The notes: a model not told the origin generated them from the letters alone. A DNA stretch of 64,000 nucleotides from an uncultured Paracoccaceae bacterium (GCA_947495295.1 CANLYJ010000001.1:1364001-1428000), one strand, 5' to 3'; shown: positions 13,052-22,618, counted from the stretch's first letter. A program made the numbers and translations.

Positions 13052-13124
13052 CAGACTTTCACAGAAAGTCTGATGCCAAATCCTTATCAAGGATTTGTCG
13101 ACAATTCCTGTTACAGGAATTGTC
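13052..13124. repeat. Three consecutive perfect hairpins with 3-base loops
   Basis: Hairpin 1 (13052-13072) has 9-base arms CAGACTTTC/GAAAGTCTG; hairpin 2 (13077-13097) has 9-base arms CAAATCCTT/AAGGATTTG; hairpin 3 (13100-13124) has 11-base arms GACAATTCCTG/CAGGAATTGTC. Every loop is three bases and the spacers are four and two bases. The arms are unrelated in sequence, and no T-run follows on either strand. The array ends three bases from the stop of the minus-strand IscU-like gene. It could be an extragenic palindromic element, an mRNA 3'-end protector or a recombination target. Confidence 0.8.
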
Positions 13125-13127
13125 TAG

Positions 13128-13574
13128 TCACGCGGTGGCTTTGGTCGCCTCCAATGCTTCTAGCGTGGCATCAAAGGCCAGCAGGATCGAGGCGTGTCGG
13201 TTTTTGTAGTCTTTGGCCGGTTGCAGCACCGCCAATCCATCAAAGGGGGCGGATGGTACTGGTCCATCGTTTTTCAACATTGCAAAAAGTTCGTCCCGCC
13301 CTTGCTGGACTTGCTTAAGTGTCAGCCCAACGATCTGCGCTCCGATCACGGCAGCTGCTGCTTGTCCCAAGGCGCAGGCTTTGACGTCTTGCCCATAATC
13401 GGTGATCGCCATGCCATCGTGAATGACATCAATCGTGACGGTTGATCCACAAAGAGGCGCCCGTTTCTTGGCTGTGGCCGTGGGGTTTTCCAACCGTTTG
13501 GTGCGGGGCATATCCGCGGCCAGCGCCAATATCCGCCCGGAATAGAGTTTGATCATATCTGTTTCGGCCGACAT
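13128..13574 (-). CDS. IscU/NifU-N-like scaffold protein, degenerate metal site
   Basis: 148-residue protein of the IscU/SufU scaffold fold. Two Cys positions are kept (Cys42 in RAPLCGSTV and Cys67 in VKACALGQAAAA), but the usual Asp after the first Cys (CGD) is Ser44, and the third ligand Cys of the C-terminal RxKC region is absent (the sequence reads YKNRHASILL). Classical Fe-S assembly is therefore doubtful; this shortened type is common in Rhodobacterales and is usually annotated as a scaffold. The ATG at 13574 is preferred to 13598 because the family sequence starts there. It is divergent from hisI. Confidence 0.75.
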   Translation of the reverse strand: MSAETDMIKLYSGRILALAADMPRTKRLENPTATAKKRAPLCGSTVTIDVIHDGMAITDYGQDVKACALGQAAAAVIGAQIVGLTLKQVQQGRDELFAMLKNDGPVPSAPFDGLAVLQPAKDYKNRHASILLAFDATLEALEATKATA

Positions 13575-13641
13575 GGCATTTGCCCTTCTTGTTGTCACCT
13601 TCTAGATAGTCCGCACCGCAGCGCTTGCAAAGGTTTTTGAT

Positions 13642-14016
13642 ATGTCCTTCGACCCGGCCACACTAAAATATGATCAGGCGGGATTGATCCCGGCAATTGC
13701 GCAGGATGCCGCATCCGGCGAAGTGCTGATGATGGCTTGGATGAATGCCGAATCTGTGGCCCGGACTTTGGAAAGCGGGCAGGTGACCTATTGGTCCAGA
13801 TCCCGTCAGGAATTCTGGGTCAAGGGTGCGACCAGCGGCAATACCCAGACATTGGTGGATTTCCGGGTCGATTGCGACCGCGATTGCCTGTTGGTTGAGG
13901 TCACGCAGGTTGGCCCCGCCTGTCATACCGGCCGCCGTAATTGTTTCTACACAGCCGTGCGCAACGGAGAAGAGATTGAGGTGGTTAAGCTGCTGGAAGA
14001 CCCACCATCTGCCTGA
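13642..14016 (+). CDS. hisI: Phosphoribosyl-AMP cyclohydrolase
   Basis: 124-residue HisI, the third step of histidine synthesis, opening the adenine ring of PR-AMP. Family features are all present: [29 protein letters not shown], and the metal-binding [11 protein letters not shown] plus [13 protein letters not shown]. It is the single-function form without a fused HisE domain. The 3' end overlaps the convergent gluQ gene by 32 bases. Confidence 0.96.
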   Translation: MSFDPATLKYDQAGLIPAIAQDAASGEVLMMAWMNAESVARTLESGQVTYWSRSRQEFWVKGATSGNTQTLVDFRVDCDRDCLLVEVTQVGPACHTGRRNCFYTAVRNGEEIEVVKLLEDPPSA

Positions 14017-14812
14017 TATCATTGGGTGTTGTACCCTCTGACCGGTATTTCGCGATTGCCCGGGCATCGTCTCGTTTGGCCAGTCGTTTGCCGGTTTCAT
14101 CCCTGATCAGCCGGTGATGATGATATGCGGGCGTCGGCAAATTGAGTATTTTTTGCAAAATGATGTGGATTGGCGTGGCCTCTGCCAGATCCCGCCCGCG
14201 GACTACATGGCTGATGTTTTGGGCGGCGTCGTCAATCACCACGGACAGGTGATAGGATGTGCCCATATCCTTGCGTGCCAGCACCACATCGCCGATGGCG
14301 GTGGTCAAGAAGCTGGCCGCGATGGTCTGGATTTTCCCCTGTTCGATATAGCTGATCTGCCGGGCGACTTGGGCCATATTAAGCCGTAATGCGCAATCGG
14401 TTGGGCGCGTGCGCGGCTTGGGCAGATGTCGGCAGGTGCCAGGATAGATGATCCCGTCCGGGCCCATTGGTGCGCGTTCCTGTGGTGCGCTGGCGGCGGT
14501 CTGGACGTCTTTTCGCGTGCAGTGGCAGGGAAAAAGCAAACCTGCGTTCCAAAGCTGGTCAAGTGCTGCGGCATAGGTCGGCAAATGGTCGGACTGACGT
14601 CGGACCGGCGTCGGCCATGAAAGACCCAACCATGACAAGTCATCATATATCTGCGTTTCCCATGCGGGCCGTGCGCGGCTTTGGTCGATATCCTCGATCC
14701 GCAGCAGGAATGTTCCGCTGGCAGCCATCGCCATGTCATGCGCCAGAATAGCCGAATAGGCGTGCCCCAGATGCAAAGGTCCGGTTGGTGACGGCGCGAA
14801 CCGTGTGATCAT
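13985..14812 (-). CDS. gluQ: Glutamyl-Q tRNA(Asp) synthetase
   Basis: 275-residue truncated glutamyl-tRNA synthetase that attaches glutamate to the queuosine base of tRNA-Asp. It has the class I opening [19 protein letters not shown] (HIGH variant HLGH), the zinc-binding segment with FPCHCTRKD, and a KMSKS-like [12 protein letters not shown] near the C-terminus; the anticodon-binding domain of true GltX is missing, as expected. The start overlaps the methyltransferase stop by ATGA. Positions 14577-14614 of the coding sequence carry a fourfold GTCGG array over the [12 protein letters not shown] part. Confidence 0.93.
   Translation of the reverse strand: MITRFAPSPTGPLHLGHAYSAILAHDMAMAASGTFLLRIEDIDQSRARPAWETQIYDDLSWLGLSWPTPVRRQSDHLPTYAAALDQLWNAGLLFPCHCTRKDVQTAASAPQERAPMGPDGIIYPGTCRHLPKPRTRPTDCALRLNMAQVARQISYIEQGKIQTIAASFLTTAIGDVVLARKDMGTSYHLSVVIDDAAQNISHVVRGRDLAEATPIHIILQKILNLPTPAYHHHRLIRDETGKRLAKRDDARAIAKYRSEGTTPNDIRQMVGLPAA
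14577..14614. repeat. Fourfold GTCGG array inside gluQ (array B)
   Basis: GTCGG cores begin at 14577, 14588, 14599 and 14610, exactly 11 bases apart, and the two middle ones read GTCGGAC as in array A. The array lies 199-236 bases downstream of the gluQ start codon, within codons for [15 protein letters not shown]. An 11-base pitch is out of step with codons, so the repeat is not a simple amino-acid repeat. Some residues here are conserved in the family, so coding constraint may explain part of it. Confidence 0.65.
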
Positions 14813-15426
14813 CGCCGCTGCAATATGATGACGTCCGATCCCATATCGACATCTTCCAGATGGCGGCCATGTTCACGGAAAACCACCTCGACCAGCCCCG
14901 CACCGATCTGCCGGCCAAGCGCGTCCATATAGGATGCGTCTTTAAGGGTTGGATCATTAAACGAAAATGCCAGCAAATCGCCCGTGTCCAGCTTTGCCAC
15001 CAAAGCGTCAAGCGTTTCAGGTGGGGCCGCCCCGAGGCTGACAACACCCACGGCTGTGATCGCCTTGTAGGCCCCCCGTCCAAAGCTGAGTTCGCCCGGG
15101 ACGGATAGCCAGGTCTTGTCATAGACGCCACGCGCCGTCGCTATTTCCAGCATTTCGGTTGTGACATCCGTTCCGTCAATCTGAGAGAAACCGTGCTGGC
15201 GCAGAACGTGCCCCGAAAATCCGGTGCCGCAGCCGAAATCCAGTATACTTGCATCCGGCTTGATCAGCGGTGCCAGGGCGCGGGCGATCCGTTCGGGCGT
15301 GTGGTAGCCGCGCGCTGTGATATCCGCGTCGTAGGTTTCAGCCCATTCGGCGTAGACCGCGATAGTTTCCTCAACCGGTCGCGGGGTCCAGAGATCTGGC
15401 TTCAAGACGTTCTTTTTGTCTGTCAT
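14809..15426 (-). CDS. Class I SAM-dependent methyltransferase
   Basis: 205-residue soluble methyltransferase. Motif I is ILDFGCGTGFSG (about residues 61-72), followed by IDGTDVTTEMLEIA (acidic loop binding the ribose) and AITAVGVVSLGAAPPETLDALV. The N-terminal part contains AEWAETYDADITARGYHTP, a pattern seen in small-molecule or Williams-Beuren-type methyltransferases. The substrate cannot be read from the sequence. It is coupled to gluQ by an ATGA overlap and follows trmFO after 22 bases, so the three genes probably form one operon. Confidence 0.85.
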   Translation of the reverse strand: MTDKKNVLKPDLWTPRPVEETIAVYAEWAETYDADITARGYHTPERIARALAPLIKPDASILDFGCGTGFSGHVLRQHGFSQIDGTDVTTEMLEIATARGVYDKTWLSVPGELSFGRGAYKAITAVGVVSLGAAPPETLDALVAKLDTGDLLAFSFNDPTLKDASYMDALGRQIGAGLVEVVFREHGRHLEDVDMGSDVIILQRR

Positions 15427-15448
15427 GCTCTGAGGCTAACGCCAATGG

Positions 15449-16804
15449 TCACGCAGCGTCTAGCGCCATTTGGTTGAGCCACGCGCGCCAGTCGCTCTTG
15501 GCCCGGTCGGTATAGGCCTTGTACCGGTCCTTGCGGTTGCGCCGCCCGCCCTTGATCCCGTCAACAGGTGGAAACAGGCCAAAATTCACGTTCATGGGCT
15601 GAAATGTTTTGGCTTCGGCCCCACCGGTAGTATGCGTCACCAGCGCCCCCATCGCTGTTGTGGCTGGCACCGGAGGAAGCGTTACACCCGTGAGTTCGGC
15701 GACGGCCAGCCGCCCGGCGAGCAAACCCATCGCCGCGCTTTCGACATAGCCTTCAACGCCGGTGATCTGCCCGGCGAAACGGATATGCGGTTTAGAGCGC
15801 AGGCGCATTTGATCGTCCAGCAAGCTGGGTGAATTGATAAAGGTGTTGCGATGAATGCCGCCAAGTCGCGCAAATTCGGCTTCTTCCAGACCTGGAATCA
15901 TTTTGAAAACAGCCTTTTGTGCGCCATATCTCATCTTGGTCTGGAAGCCGACAATATTGAATAGCGTTCCCAGCGCATTGTCGCGTCGGAGCTGCACCAC
16001 GGCGTAGGCTTTGGTTTCAGGATCATGTGCATTGGTCAGGCCCACCGGTTTCATCGGACCGAACCGCAATGTCTCGCGGCCACGTTCGGCCATCACCTCA
16101 ATCGGCAGGCAGCCGTCGAAATAACCGGCGGTTTCGCCTTCTTTAAACTCTGTTTTTTCGGCGGCGAGCAGGGCGTCGATGAATGCCTCATACTGGTCCT
16201 TGGTCATCGGGCAGTTGAGGTAGGCCGTGCGTTCGGCCTCTGTCTCGCCTTTGTCATAGCGTGACTGCATCCAGGCCACATCCATATCGACGCTGTCGGC
16301 GTAAACGATGGGGGCGATGGCGTCGAAAAAGGCCAAGGCTTCGGCGCCGGTTTCCTGTTGGATCGCTGCGGCCAAGGGGCCAGACGTCAGCGGACCGGTG
16401 GCGATGATCCAGTTGCCGTCATCGGGCAGGGCGCTGATTTCTTCACCGCAGACGCTGATATTGGGGTGAGCCTGCAGGGCAGCGGTGACGCTTTCGGCGA
16501 AGGGATCACGATCCACCGCCAGCGCGCCACCGGCGGGCAGGCGGTGTTGATAGGCCGTCTGCATGATCAGACCGTTCGCTTGCATCATCTCCCAGTGCAG
16601 CAACCCAACGGCGTTTTGTTCGTGGTCATCCGACCGGAAGGAGTTGGAGCACACCATCTCCCCCAGGTTGCCCGTGCGATGTGCAAAGGTCCCGACCTTG
16701 GGCCGCATCTCGTGGATCACAACCTTCAGGCCCGCATTCGCGGCCTGCCATGCAGCCTCTGACCCGGCCATGCCGCCGCCGATGATATTGAGCGTTTTTT
16801 CCAT
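15449..16804 (-). CDS. trmFO: Folate/FAD-dependent tRNA (uracil-54-C5)-methyltransferase
   Basis: 451-residue TrmFO, which makes ribothymidine at position 54 of tRNA using methylene-tetrahydrofolate and FADH2. The FAD-binding start is [18 protein letters not shown], followed by the family signature [19 protein letters not shown]; a late Cys-containing segment, [18 protein letters not shown], is also typical. The ATG at 16804 ([10 protein letters not shown]) was chosen over 16813, which only adds three residues. No strong ribosome site precedes either. Confidence 0.96.
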   Translation of the reverse strand: MEKTLNIIGGGMAGSEAAWQAANAGLKVVIHEMRPKVGTFAHRTGNLGEMVCSNSFRSDDHEQNAVGLLHWEMMQANGLIMQTAYQHRLPAGGALAVDRDPFAESVTAALQAHPNISVCGEEISALPDDGNWIIATGPLTSGPLAAAIQQETGAEALAFFDAIAPIVYADSVDMDVAWMQSRYDKGETEAERTAYLNCPMTKDQYEAFIDALLAAEKTEFKEGETAGYFDGCLPIEVMAERGRETLRFGPMKPVGLTNAHDPETKAYAVVQLRRDNALGTLFNIVGFQTKMRYGAQKAVFKMIPGLEEAEFARLGGIHRNTFINSPSLLDDQMRLRSKPHIRFAGQITGVEGYVESAAMGLLAGRLAVAELTGVTLPPVPATTAMGALVTHTTGGAEAKTFQPMNVNFGLFPPVDGIKGGRRNRKDRYKAYTDRAKSDWRAWLNQMALDAA

Positions 16805-16944
16805 GGCGCACATCTAGGTCGTGGACCTGCAAATGGAAAGACCTGCCAGTTTCGCAAAGGTGTGGCAAAAAACGAACATCGCAGAATTGCCATTTTTGTT
16901 TGCATGGATTGCTGCAACTTTCAGGCGTAACACGAAGCTAGGCA

Positions 16945-16950
16945 TATAAT
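16945..16950 (+). promoter_or_regulatory. Consensus -10 box of the beta-barrel gene
   Basis: A perfect TATAAT lies 17 bases before the ATG at 16967. The -35 position shows no good match to TTGACA, and the leader would be very short. It is the only promoter signal I see in the 162-base gap 16805-16966. Confidence 0.35.
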
Positions 16951-16966
16951 TCTAGCAGGTAAGAAA

Positions 16967-17740
16967 ATGAGCTATAAAATTGTTCTATCCGCCGCGATTG
17001 CGGCGATGATTGCACCATCAGCATTTGCACAAGGCCTGACCGGTGCGTCGGTCACCGGCGAATATCGCAACTATTACGGTGATGATCTGGAAGATACCAC
17101 ATTGCTGCTTCAAGGTGGCGTGGAGTTTGCTGTAGCCAACGACTTTGGCGTTGGTGCGAATCTGGGTTTTGGTCGGTTTGATGACGCTGAAGACAGTGAC
17201 TACACCAATGCCACGTTACATGCGTTCTATATGGTGTCGCCGACTGCCGCAGTCGGCGGCTTCGTGGCACGTGATTCCGCCGATAACTTCGATAGCACCA
17301 ACTACGGTATCGAATTTGGTGGTCGTTCAAACACTTCGCGTTACGAAATCTATTACGGCCGGACTGATCTGTCCGGTGACAACGTTACGGACGAAGATAT
17401 CTCTATCTTTGGCGCGTCTTTCGACGTTTTGGTGGGCAGTGGTATCAGTCTGGGATTGCAATATGAGTCGTATACTGGCTTGGAGGGCACTGCTGAAAGC
17501 GGTGCGACGGTCGATGATGTGACTTTGTCCGATACGTCTGTCATCGCGCGATATAATGTGACACCAGCCGCATCCGTTTATGGTGAATTCGGGACGATTG
17601 GCGCCAACGCATTTGAAGGCGATACGACTTTTGTCAGCGACGACGACATCCGTTACTTCGGTATTGGTGCTGAATTCACCTTTGGTGGACAGCGTGGCAA
17701 CATCTTTGGGGAGCGTAGCCTTGCTGGCTTTGGCTTCTAA
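16967..17740 (+). CDS. Outer-membrane beta-barrel (porin-like) protein
   Basis: 257 residues with a clear signal peptide (MSYKIVLSAAIAAMIAPSAFAQ, cut after AFA). The mature part alternates hydrophobic and polar residues in many short strands (VTGEYRNYYGDDL, GANLGFGRF, YEIYYGRTDLS), is acidic and nearly free of Lys and Cys, and ends in Phe (SLAGFGF), as outer-membrane barrels do for BAM recognition. At about 235 mature residues it fits an 8- to 12-strand barrel better than a 16-strand general porin. No ligand can be named. It is a single gene ended by a strong terminator. Confidence 0.8.
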   Translation: MSYKIVLSAAIAAMIAPSAFAQGLTGASVTGEYRNYYGDDLEDTTLLLQGGVEFAVANDFGVGANLGFGRFDDAEDSDYTNATLHAFYMVSPTAAVGGFVARDSADNFDSTNYGIEFGGRSNTSRYEIYYGRTDLSGDNVTDEDISIFGASFDVLVGSGISLGLQYESYTGLEGTAESGATVDDVTLSDTSVIARYNVTPAASVYGEFGTIGANAFEGDTTFVSDDDIRYFGIGAEFTFGGQRGNIFGERSLAGFGF

Positions 17741-17760
17741 GCTTCTATAAAGCAATGCAA

Positions 17761-17789
17761 AAAGGTCCGCATGTTGCGGGCCTTTTTTT
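17761..17789 (+). terminator. Rho-independent terminator of the beta-barrel gene
   Basis: Arms AAAGGTCCGCA (17761-17771) and TGCGGGCCTTT (17775-17785) pair with one G-T pair, the loop is three bases, and a run of seven T ends at 17789. Its end touches the last codon of the convergent gyrA (17788). Confidence 0.9.
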
Positions 17790-20532
17790 ATGCCTCGTCG
17801 CCGTCTTCTTCGGCATCCTCGCCCTGATCGGCGATCCAAGCCACGCTGACCACAGTTTCGCCTTTGCCGGTGTCAAATACCTTGACCCCGCCTGCACCGC
17901 GTGACCGGAACGAGATCCCATCCACCGGCACCCGGATTGATTGACCTGTGGATGTAACCAGCATGATCTGGTCGGACATATCCACCGGGAAGGATGTGAC
18001 CAGCGGCCCACCGCGCATGGCCTTATCCATCGCAGCCACGCCCATGCCGCCGCGCCCACGCACGGGGTAGTCGTGGCTGGACGACAGCTTGCCAGATCCT
18101 TTGGCCGTGATGGTCAGGATCAGGTTTTCAGCGGCTGACATTTCGGCGTAGCGTTCCTGGCTGATCTGGCCGGGGGTGGCTTCTTCGTCTTCGTTTTCTG
18201 CCTCATCCGTCAGACCGGCCATGGCCCGCCGCATTTTCAGGTACGCCGCCCGTTCATCAGCCTCGGCCCGGAAATGCCGGATGATCGACATTGAGACGAC
18301 CTTGTCATTACCTTGCAGTTTGATGCCTCGCACACCCGTAGAACTGCGCGAATTGAAAACGCGGACGTCAGTCGCAGGGAAGCGGATGGCGCGACCAGAA
18401 TCGGTAATCAGCATCACGTCATCATCGTTGGAAGCGATGCGTGCGTTGATCAGGATCGTATCCGCATGTTCGCCTTCGAACTTCATCGCGATCTTGCCGT
18501 TGCGCATGACATTTGTAAAGTCTGACAGTTTGTTACGGCGCACAGTTCCAGCAGAAGTGGCGAAGACAACTTGCAGGTCGTCCCATTCATCCTCTGGCCG
18601 GTCAACGGGCATGATCGCCGCGATGGACACGCCTTGCGGAATGGGCAGGATGTTCACAATCGCCTTGCCTTTGGCCGTGCGGTTGCCCAATGGCAGGCGC
18701 CATGTCTTGAGCTTGTAGACCATCCCATCGGTCGTAAAGAACAGCAATTGCGTGTGGGTATTGGCAACAAAAAGGGTGGTGACCACGTCCTCTTCTTTAG
18801 TCGCCATGGATGAGAGGCCTTTGCCACCCCGCCGTTGCGCGCGGAAATCGGCCAGAGCGGTCCGTTTGATGTACCCGCCGGACGTGACGGTCACGACCAT
18901 GTCTTCCTGTTCGATCAGGTCTTCGTCTTCCATGTCGCCAGACCAGTCGACAATTTCTGTACGACGGGGGACGGCGAACAGGCCGCGCACCTCTTGCAGT
19001 TCATCGCGAATGATCTGCATGATCCGTTCGCGCGAGCCAAGGATTTCCAGATATTCGCGGATTTTTCCGGCGAGTTCCTGCAATTCGTCGGTGACTTCCT
19101 GCACCCCGATCTGGGTCAGGCGTTGTAGGCGCAACTCAAGGATCGCGCGGGCCTGTGTCTCAGACAGGTTATAGGTGCCGTCATCATTGGCCGTATGGGT
19201 CGGGTCGTCGATCAAGGCGATATATTCAAGGATGGATGCGGCAGGCCAGCGGCGCGTCATCAGCTTTTCACGCGCGGTTGCGGCGTCGGCAGAGGCGCGG
19301 ATGGTCGCGACAACCTCGTCGATATTGGTCACCGCAACGGCCAGACCACACAGGATATGCGCCCGTTCGCGGGCTTTTCGCAGTTCGAACGCCGTGCGGC
19401 GGGCAACAACCTCTTCGCGGAAATCAACAAATGCGGTCAGGAAGGCGCGCAGGTTCAGCAGCTCAGGCTTGCCGCCGTTCAGCGCCAGCATGTTACAGCC
19501 AAAGCTGGTTTGCATCGGGGTGAAGCGGAACAGCTGGTTCAGCACCACCTCTGCCGTGGCGTCGCGTTTCAGTTCGACCACGACCCGCACGCCGTTGCGG
19601 TCGGATTCGTCCTGCACATGCGCGATCCCTTCGATCCGTTTGTCGCGCGCGGCCTCGGCGATACGGTCGATCATCGTGGCCTTGTTCACCTGATAGGGGA
19701 TTTCCTCGATCACGATGGCGTAGCGGTCTTTGCGGATTTCCTCGACCTTGGTCTTGGCCCGGATGATCACGGAACCGCGTCCTTCCAGATAGGCTTTGCG
19801 CGCGCCTGATCGGCCAAGGATGATCCCGCCTGTCGGAAAATCCGGGGCAGGGATGTATTCGATCAACTGTTCGCTGGACAGGTCCGGTTCGTCAATGATT
19901 GCAAGCGTGGCATCAATCACTTCGCCCAGGTTATGCGGCGGGATGTTGGTCGCCATGCCCACGGCGATACCGCCTGCACCATTGACCAGCATATTGGGAA
20001 AGCGGGATGGCAGCACGCTGGGTTCGCGTTCCTTGCCATCGTAATTGTCCATGAAGTCGACCGTGTCCTTGGGCAGGTCTTCGGTCATGTATTGCGCGAC
20101 TTTGGCCAGTCGGCTTTCCGTGTAGCGCATGGCGGCGGCACCATCGCCATCCATGGACCCAAAATTACCCTGACCATCGACCAAAGGCAGCGACATGGAA
20201 AAATCCTGCGCCATGCGGACCAGTGCGTCATAGATCGCGCTGTCGCCGTGCGGGTGATAGGAGCCCATGACATCGCCCACGGATTTCGCGGATTTCCGAT
20301 AGGATTTGTCGGCAGTGATCCCTTTTTCATACATCGAGTAGATGATGCGCCGGTGAACCGGTTTCAGACCGTCACGCAAATCGGGGATCGCACGCGACAC
20401 GATGACGCTCATCGCGTAGTCCAGATAGCTGGTCTTCAACTCGTGTTCGATCGTGACTGAAGGGCCTTCATATGCAGGGCGCATAGGCGGCATTTCATCT
20501 TCGTTTTCAGGGGTTTCCGGGGTGTCGTTCAC
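17788..20532 (-). CDS. gyrA: DNA gyrase subunit A
   Basis: 914-residue GyrA, the DNA-cutting subunit of gyrase. The catalytic Tyr137 lies in [10 protein letters not shown]. The quinolone-resistance region [13 protein letters not shown] keeps the sensitive-type Ser98 and Asp102. The GyrA box QRRGGKG, which wraps DNA, is present in [14 protein letters not shown], followed by the six-bladed C-terminal pinwheel. A short acidic tail ([10 protein letters not shown]) ends the protein. An insertion of acidic residues ([13 protein letters not shown]) interrupts the C-terminal domain, common in alphaproteobacterial GyrA. It is divergent from usg. Confidence 0.98.
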   Translation of the reverse strand: MNDTPETPENEDEMPPMRPAYEGPSVTIEHELKTSYLDYAMSVIVSRAIPDLRDGLKPVHRRIIYSMYEKGITADKSYRKSAKSVGDVMGSYHPHGDSAIYDALVRMAQDFSMSLPLVDGQGNFGSMDGDGAAAMRYTESRLAKVAQYMTEDLPKDTVDFMDNYDGKEREPSVLPSRFPNMLVNGAGGIAVGMATNIPPHNLGEVIDATLAIIDEPDLSSEQLIEYIPAPDFPTGGIILGRSGARKAYLEGRGSVIIRAKTKVEEIRKDRYAIVIEEIPYQVNKATMIDRIAEAARDKRIEGIAHVQDESDRNGVRVVVELKRDATAEVVLNQLFRFTPMQTSFGCNMLALNGGKPELLNLRAFLTAFVDFREEVVARRTAFELRKARERAHILCGLAVAVTNIDEVVATIRASADAATAREKLMTRRWPAASILEYIALIDDPTHTANDDGTYNLSETQARAILELRLQRLTQIGVQEVTDELQELAGKIREYLEILGSRERIMQIIRDELQEVRGLFAVPRRTEIVDWSGDMEDEDLIEQEDMVVTVTSGGYIKRTALADFRAQRRGGKGLSSMATKEEDVVTTLFVANTHTQLLFFTTDGMVYKLKTWRLPLGNRTAKGKAIVNILPIPQGVSIAAIMPVDRPEDEWDDLQVVFATSAGTVRRNKLSDFTNVMRNGKIAMKFEGEHADTILINARIASNDDDVMLITDSGRAIRFPATDVRVFNSRSSTGVRGIKLQGNDKVVSMSIIRHFRAEADERAAYLKMRRAMAGLTDEAENEDEEATPGQISQERYAEMSAAENLILTITAKGSGKLSSSHDYPVRGRGGMGVAAMDKAMRGGPLVTSFPVDMSDQIMLVTSTGQSIRVPVDGISFRSRGAGGVKVFDTGKGETVVSVAWIADQGEDAEEDGDEA

Positions 20533-20644
20533 GTAGTTCGCCTGTTGTTACTGACACTGCTATATGTCGTTGTGATACTTGTAACAGACACTTGATATAG
20601 GGTGCAATGGGTGATGCCTGCCCGTATTAGCAGCCGCCAACGCA

Positions 20645-20685
20645 AAGTGATAACACACTGTTTTTGTTGACATAATTTATCACTT
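20645..20685 (+). promoter_or_regulatory. AAGTGATAA/TTATCACTT inverted repeat upstream of usg
   Basis: Nine-base perfect arms at 20645-20653 and 20677-20685, with a 23-base spacer that holds TTGACA (20667-20672). Arm centres are 32 bases apart, close to three helical turns. It lies 45 bases before the usg start and 113 bases before gyrA, so either gene could be controlled. Confidence 0.5.
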
Positions 20686-20729
20686 GGCAATCCTTTACCT
20701 ATAAGATCAAGAAACGGAAAGGAGCAGCG

Positions 20730-20996
20730 ATGCAATCAGAAACCGAAATGATGATGAAAGGCTATGGGCTGACCACAGCAGAGATGTTTTATCACATGCC
20801 GGATCATCCGCATGTCTTGAACACCTTTGTCTGGCAGGATTACGACCTGGCCCCGGATCATGACAAGCTATTGAAATTCATTGGTTATTGGCAGGAAGAA
20901 TTGGATGGTCCGCTGCATTCTGTCCGCTTTGTACATCGCAAGATGATCAGCCCGGGCGAGTGGCGGCATGTGACGGGGGAGTTTTCATATCATTGA
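20730..20996 (+). CDS. usg: Usg family protein
   Basis: 88-residue small protein of the alphaproteobacterial Usg family, whose function is not known; the name comes from its place upstream of trp genes in other species. Typical sequence: GYGLTTAEMFYHMPDHP (11-27), FVWQDYDLAPD, and GPLHSVRFVHRKMI. The start has AAGGAG eight bases upstream. No trp gene is near it here. It is followed at 22 bases by the convergent acetyltransferase gene. Confidence 0.88.
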   Translation: MQSETEMMMKGYGLTTAEMFYHMPDHPHVLNTFVWQDYDLAPDHDKLLKFIGYWQEELDGPLHSVRFVHRKMISPGEWRHVTGEFSYH

Positions 20997-21017
20997 ACGT
21001 GTGGTGGTTGGGCGGAG

Positions 21018-21503
21018 TTAGCAAACAGGCGCAGATTTTTCAAATCGCCATACGTCCAAAGAAAACGTACCTTCTGATGTATCAAGGTGAACCGGTTGCT
21101 GGCCTGTGTTGAACCACCCGGCGCGTTCGTAAAAGCGGCTGGCCCTTTCATTTCCCACGGCACAAGCCAACCATGCGGTGTTGTGGCCTGCCGTGAAAAT
21201 ACGATTTTCGGCGTCCCTGATTAGGGCTTGCGCAACACCCGTACCGCGGGCGTCGCGTGACAGATACATCTGGTATAGTTCATCGTCCTTTACCATGCAG
21301 AACCCAATGACCTTTCGACCTGCCGTCGCGATACGTGTATTGCCAAGATGTTCGCGCGTGCGGTCAAAGAAACTTTTGGTTGTGCGTAATTTGGTCAGCG
21401 CAGGGGGAACAATTCCCGCATGCGCCTCATGCCAACCAGAGTCCCAAATTGAACAAATCTGGTCAATCTGCGTCTCGTCAGGAGTGGTCAGCGCATCACT
21501 CAT
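21018..21503 (-). CDS. GNAT-family N-acetyltransferase
   Basis: 161-residue protein with the GNAT fold: VIGFCMVKDDELYQMYLSRDARGTGVAQALIRDAE holds beta4, the acetyl-CoA loop (R-D-A-R-G-T-G-V-A in place of Q/RxxGxG/A) and alpha3, and ERASRFYERAGW is the classic C-terminal NxxAxxFYxxxGF-like motif. The acceptor cannot be told; amino acids, antibiotics and protein N-termini are all possible. It appears monocistronic, convergent with usg. Confidence 0.85.
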   Translation of the reverse strand: MSDALTTPDETQIDQICSIWDSGWHEAHAGIVPPALTKLRTTKSFFDRTREHLGNTRIATAGRKVIGFCMVKDDELYQMYLSRDARGTGVAQALIRDAENRIFTAGHNTAWLACAVGNERASRFYERAGWFNTGQQPVHLDTSEGTFSLDVWRFEKSAPVC

Positions 21504-21571
21504 CTTTCATCAGTAACTTGCGCTGTACTCTCGGGCAACTGACACTTGTCACTCAGGTTGGCCGTTGTTCA

Positions 21572-22618
21572 CTATCCCGCCCGTTTCACCATGCCGAACA
21601 GGTCGCGCGGGTCGTCCGGGTCGGCGATCAGATCAAAATCGATATAGAAGGGTGTGTTCTGGATTTTGTTATGGACATAACGCAGGGCCGAAAAATCCTC
21701 GACCGCGAAACCAACTCCGTCGAAAAGCGTGACCTCCGCTGCTGATTGCCGCCCGTTGGCCGTGCCGTTGATCACTTGCCACAGCTCTGTCACCGGATGG
21801 TCGGGGTCCATCTGCTGAATCTCGCCCTCAATCCGCGTTTGCGGCGGGTATTCCACGAAAACGGTCGAGCGGGCGACGATGTCGCGATGCAATTCGGTCT
21901 TGCCCGGGCAGTCGCCGCCGATGGCGTTGATATGTACGCCGCTGCCGACCATGTTGTCGGTCAGAATGGTCTGCATGTCCTTGTCGGCGGTGGCGGTTGT
22001 GATGATGCCCGCACCTTCAATCGCGTCCTCGGGGGTGGTGCAGGGGATCAGGGTCAGACCAGCATTTTCGAGGTTCCGCGCGCATTTTTCCGTGGCTGCC
22101 GGGTCGATATCGTAAAGCCGAACCGTATCAATGCCATTCACCGCCTTTTGCGCGATGCACTGGAATTCGGACTGCGCGCCATTGCCGATCATCGCCATGG
22201 TTTTGGCGTCGGCGCTGGCCAGATGCTTGGTCGCCACCGCAGACATGGCGGCGGTGCGCAAGGCTGTCAGCACGGTCATTTCCGAAAACAGGATTGGGTA
22301 GCCGTTGTCGACCTCTGACAAAACGCCAAAGGCTGTAACGGTTTGCAGCCCTTCTTTCATGTTCTTGGGATGGCCGTTCACGTATTTGAAACCGTATAGC
22401 GTGCCATCGGAGGTGGGCATCAATTCGATCACGCCCACATCGGAATGGCTGCCGATGCGGGGTGTTTTGTTAAACAGTTCCCAGCGGGCGAAATCGACCT
22501 CGATCTCATGCGCGAGGTCGGCCATGAATTTTTCCATACCGATATGATGGACCAGCCGCATCATGTTATCGACGCTAACAAATGGCACCATGGCCAGTTC
22601 TGAAGCTTTAAGTGTCAT
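21572..22618 (-). CDS. ocd: Ornithine cyclodeaminase
   Basis: 348-residue enzyme of the ornithine cyclodeaminase/mu-crystallin family, converting ornithine to proline and ammonia with bound NAD. The family core is present: the RIGSHSDVGVIELMP region, the Rossmann segment MAMIGNGAQSEFQCIA, and AIGGDCPGKTELHRDIV with the catalytic Asp in GGDCPGKTEL. It is translationally coupled to arginase by an ATGA overlap, giving arginine to ornithine to proline in two steps. Confidence 0.92.
   Translation of the reverse strand: MTLKASELAMVPFVSVDNMMRLVHHIGMEKFMADLAHEIEVDFARWELFNKTPRIGSHSDVGVIELMPTSDGTLYGFKYVNGHPKNMKEGLQTVTAFGVLSEVDNGYPILFSEMTVLTALRTAAMSAVATKHLASADAKTMAMIGNGAQSEFQCIAQKAVNGIDTVRLYDIDPAATEKCARNLENAGLTLIPCTTPEDAIEGAGIITTATADKDMQTILTDNMVGSGVHINAIGGDCPGKTELHRDIVARSTVFVEYPPQTRIEGEIQQMDPDHPVTELWQVINGTANGRQSAAEVTLFDGVGFAVEDFSALRYVHNKIQNTPFYIDFDLIADPDDPRDLFGMVKRAG

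Noticed and set aside
12989..13318. Plus-strand frame across the terminator and hairpin array
   Set aside because: It translates a terminator and perfect palindromes, has no ribosome site, and runs antisense into the IscU-like gene.
20667..20705. TTGACA paired with TATAAG as the usg promoter
   Set aside because: The spacer is 27 bases, too long for a sigma-70 promoter.
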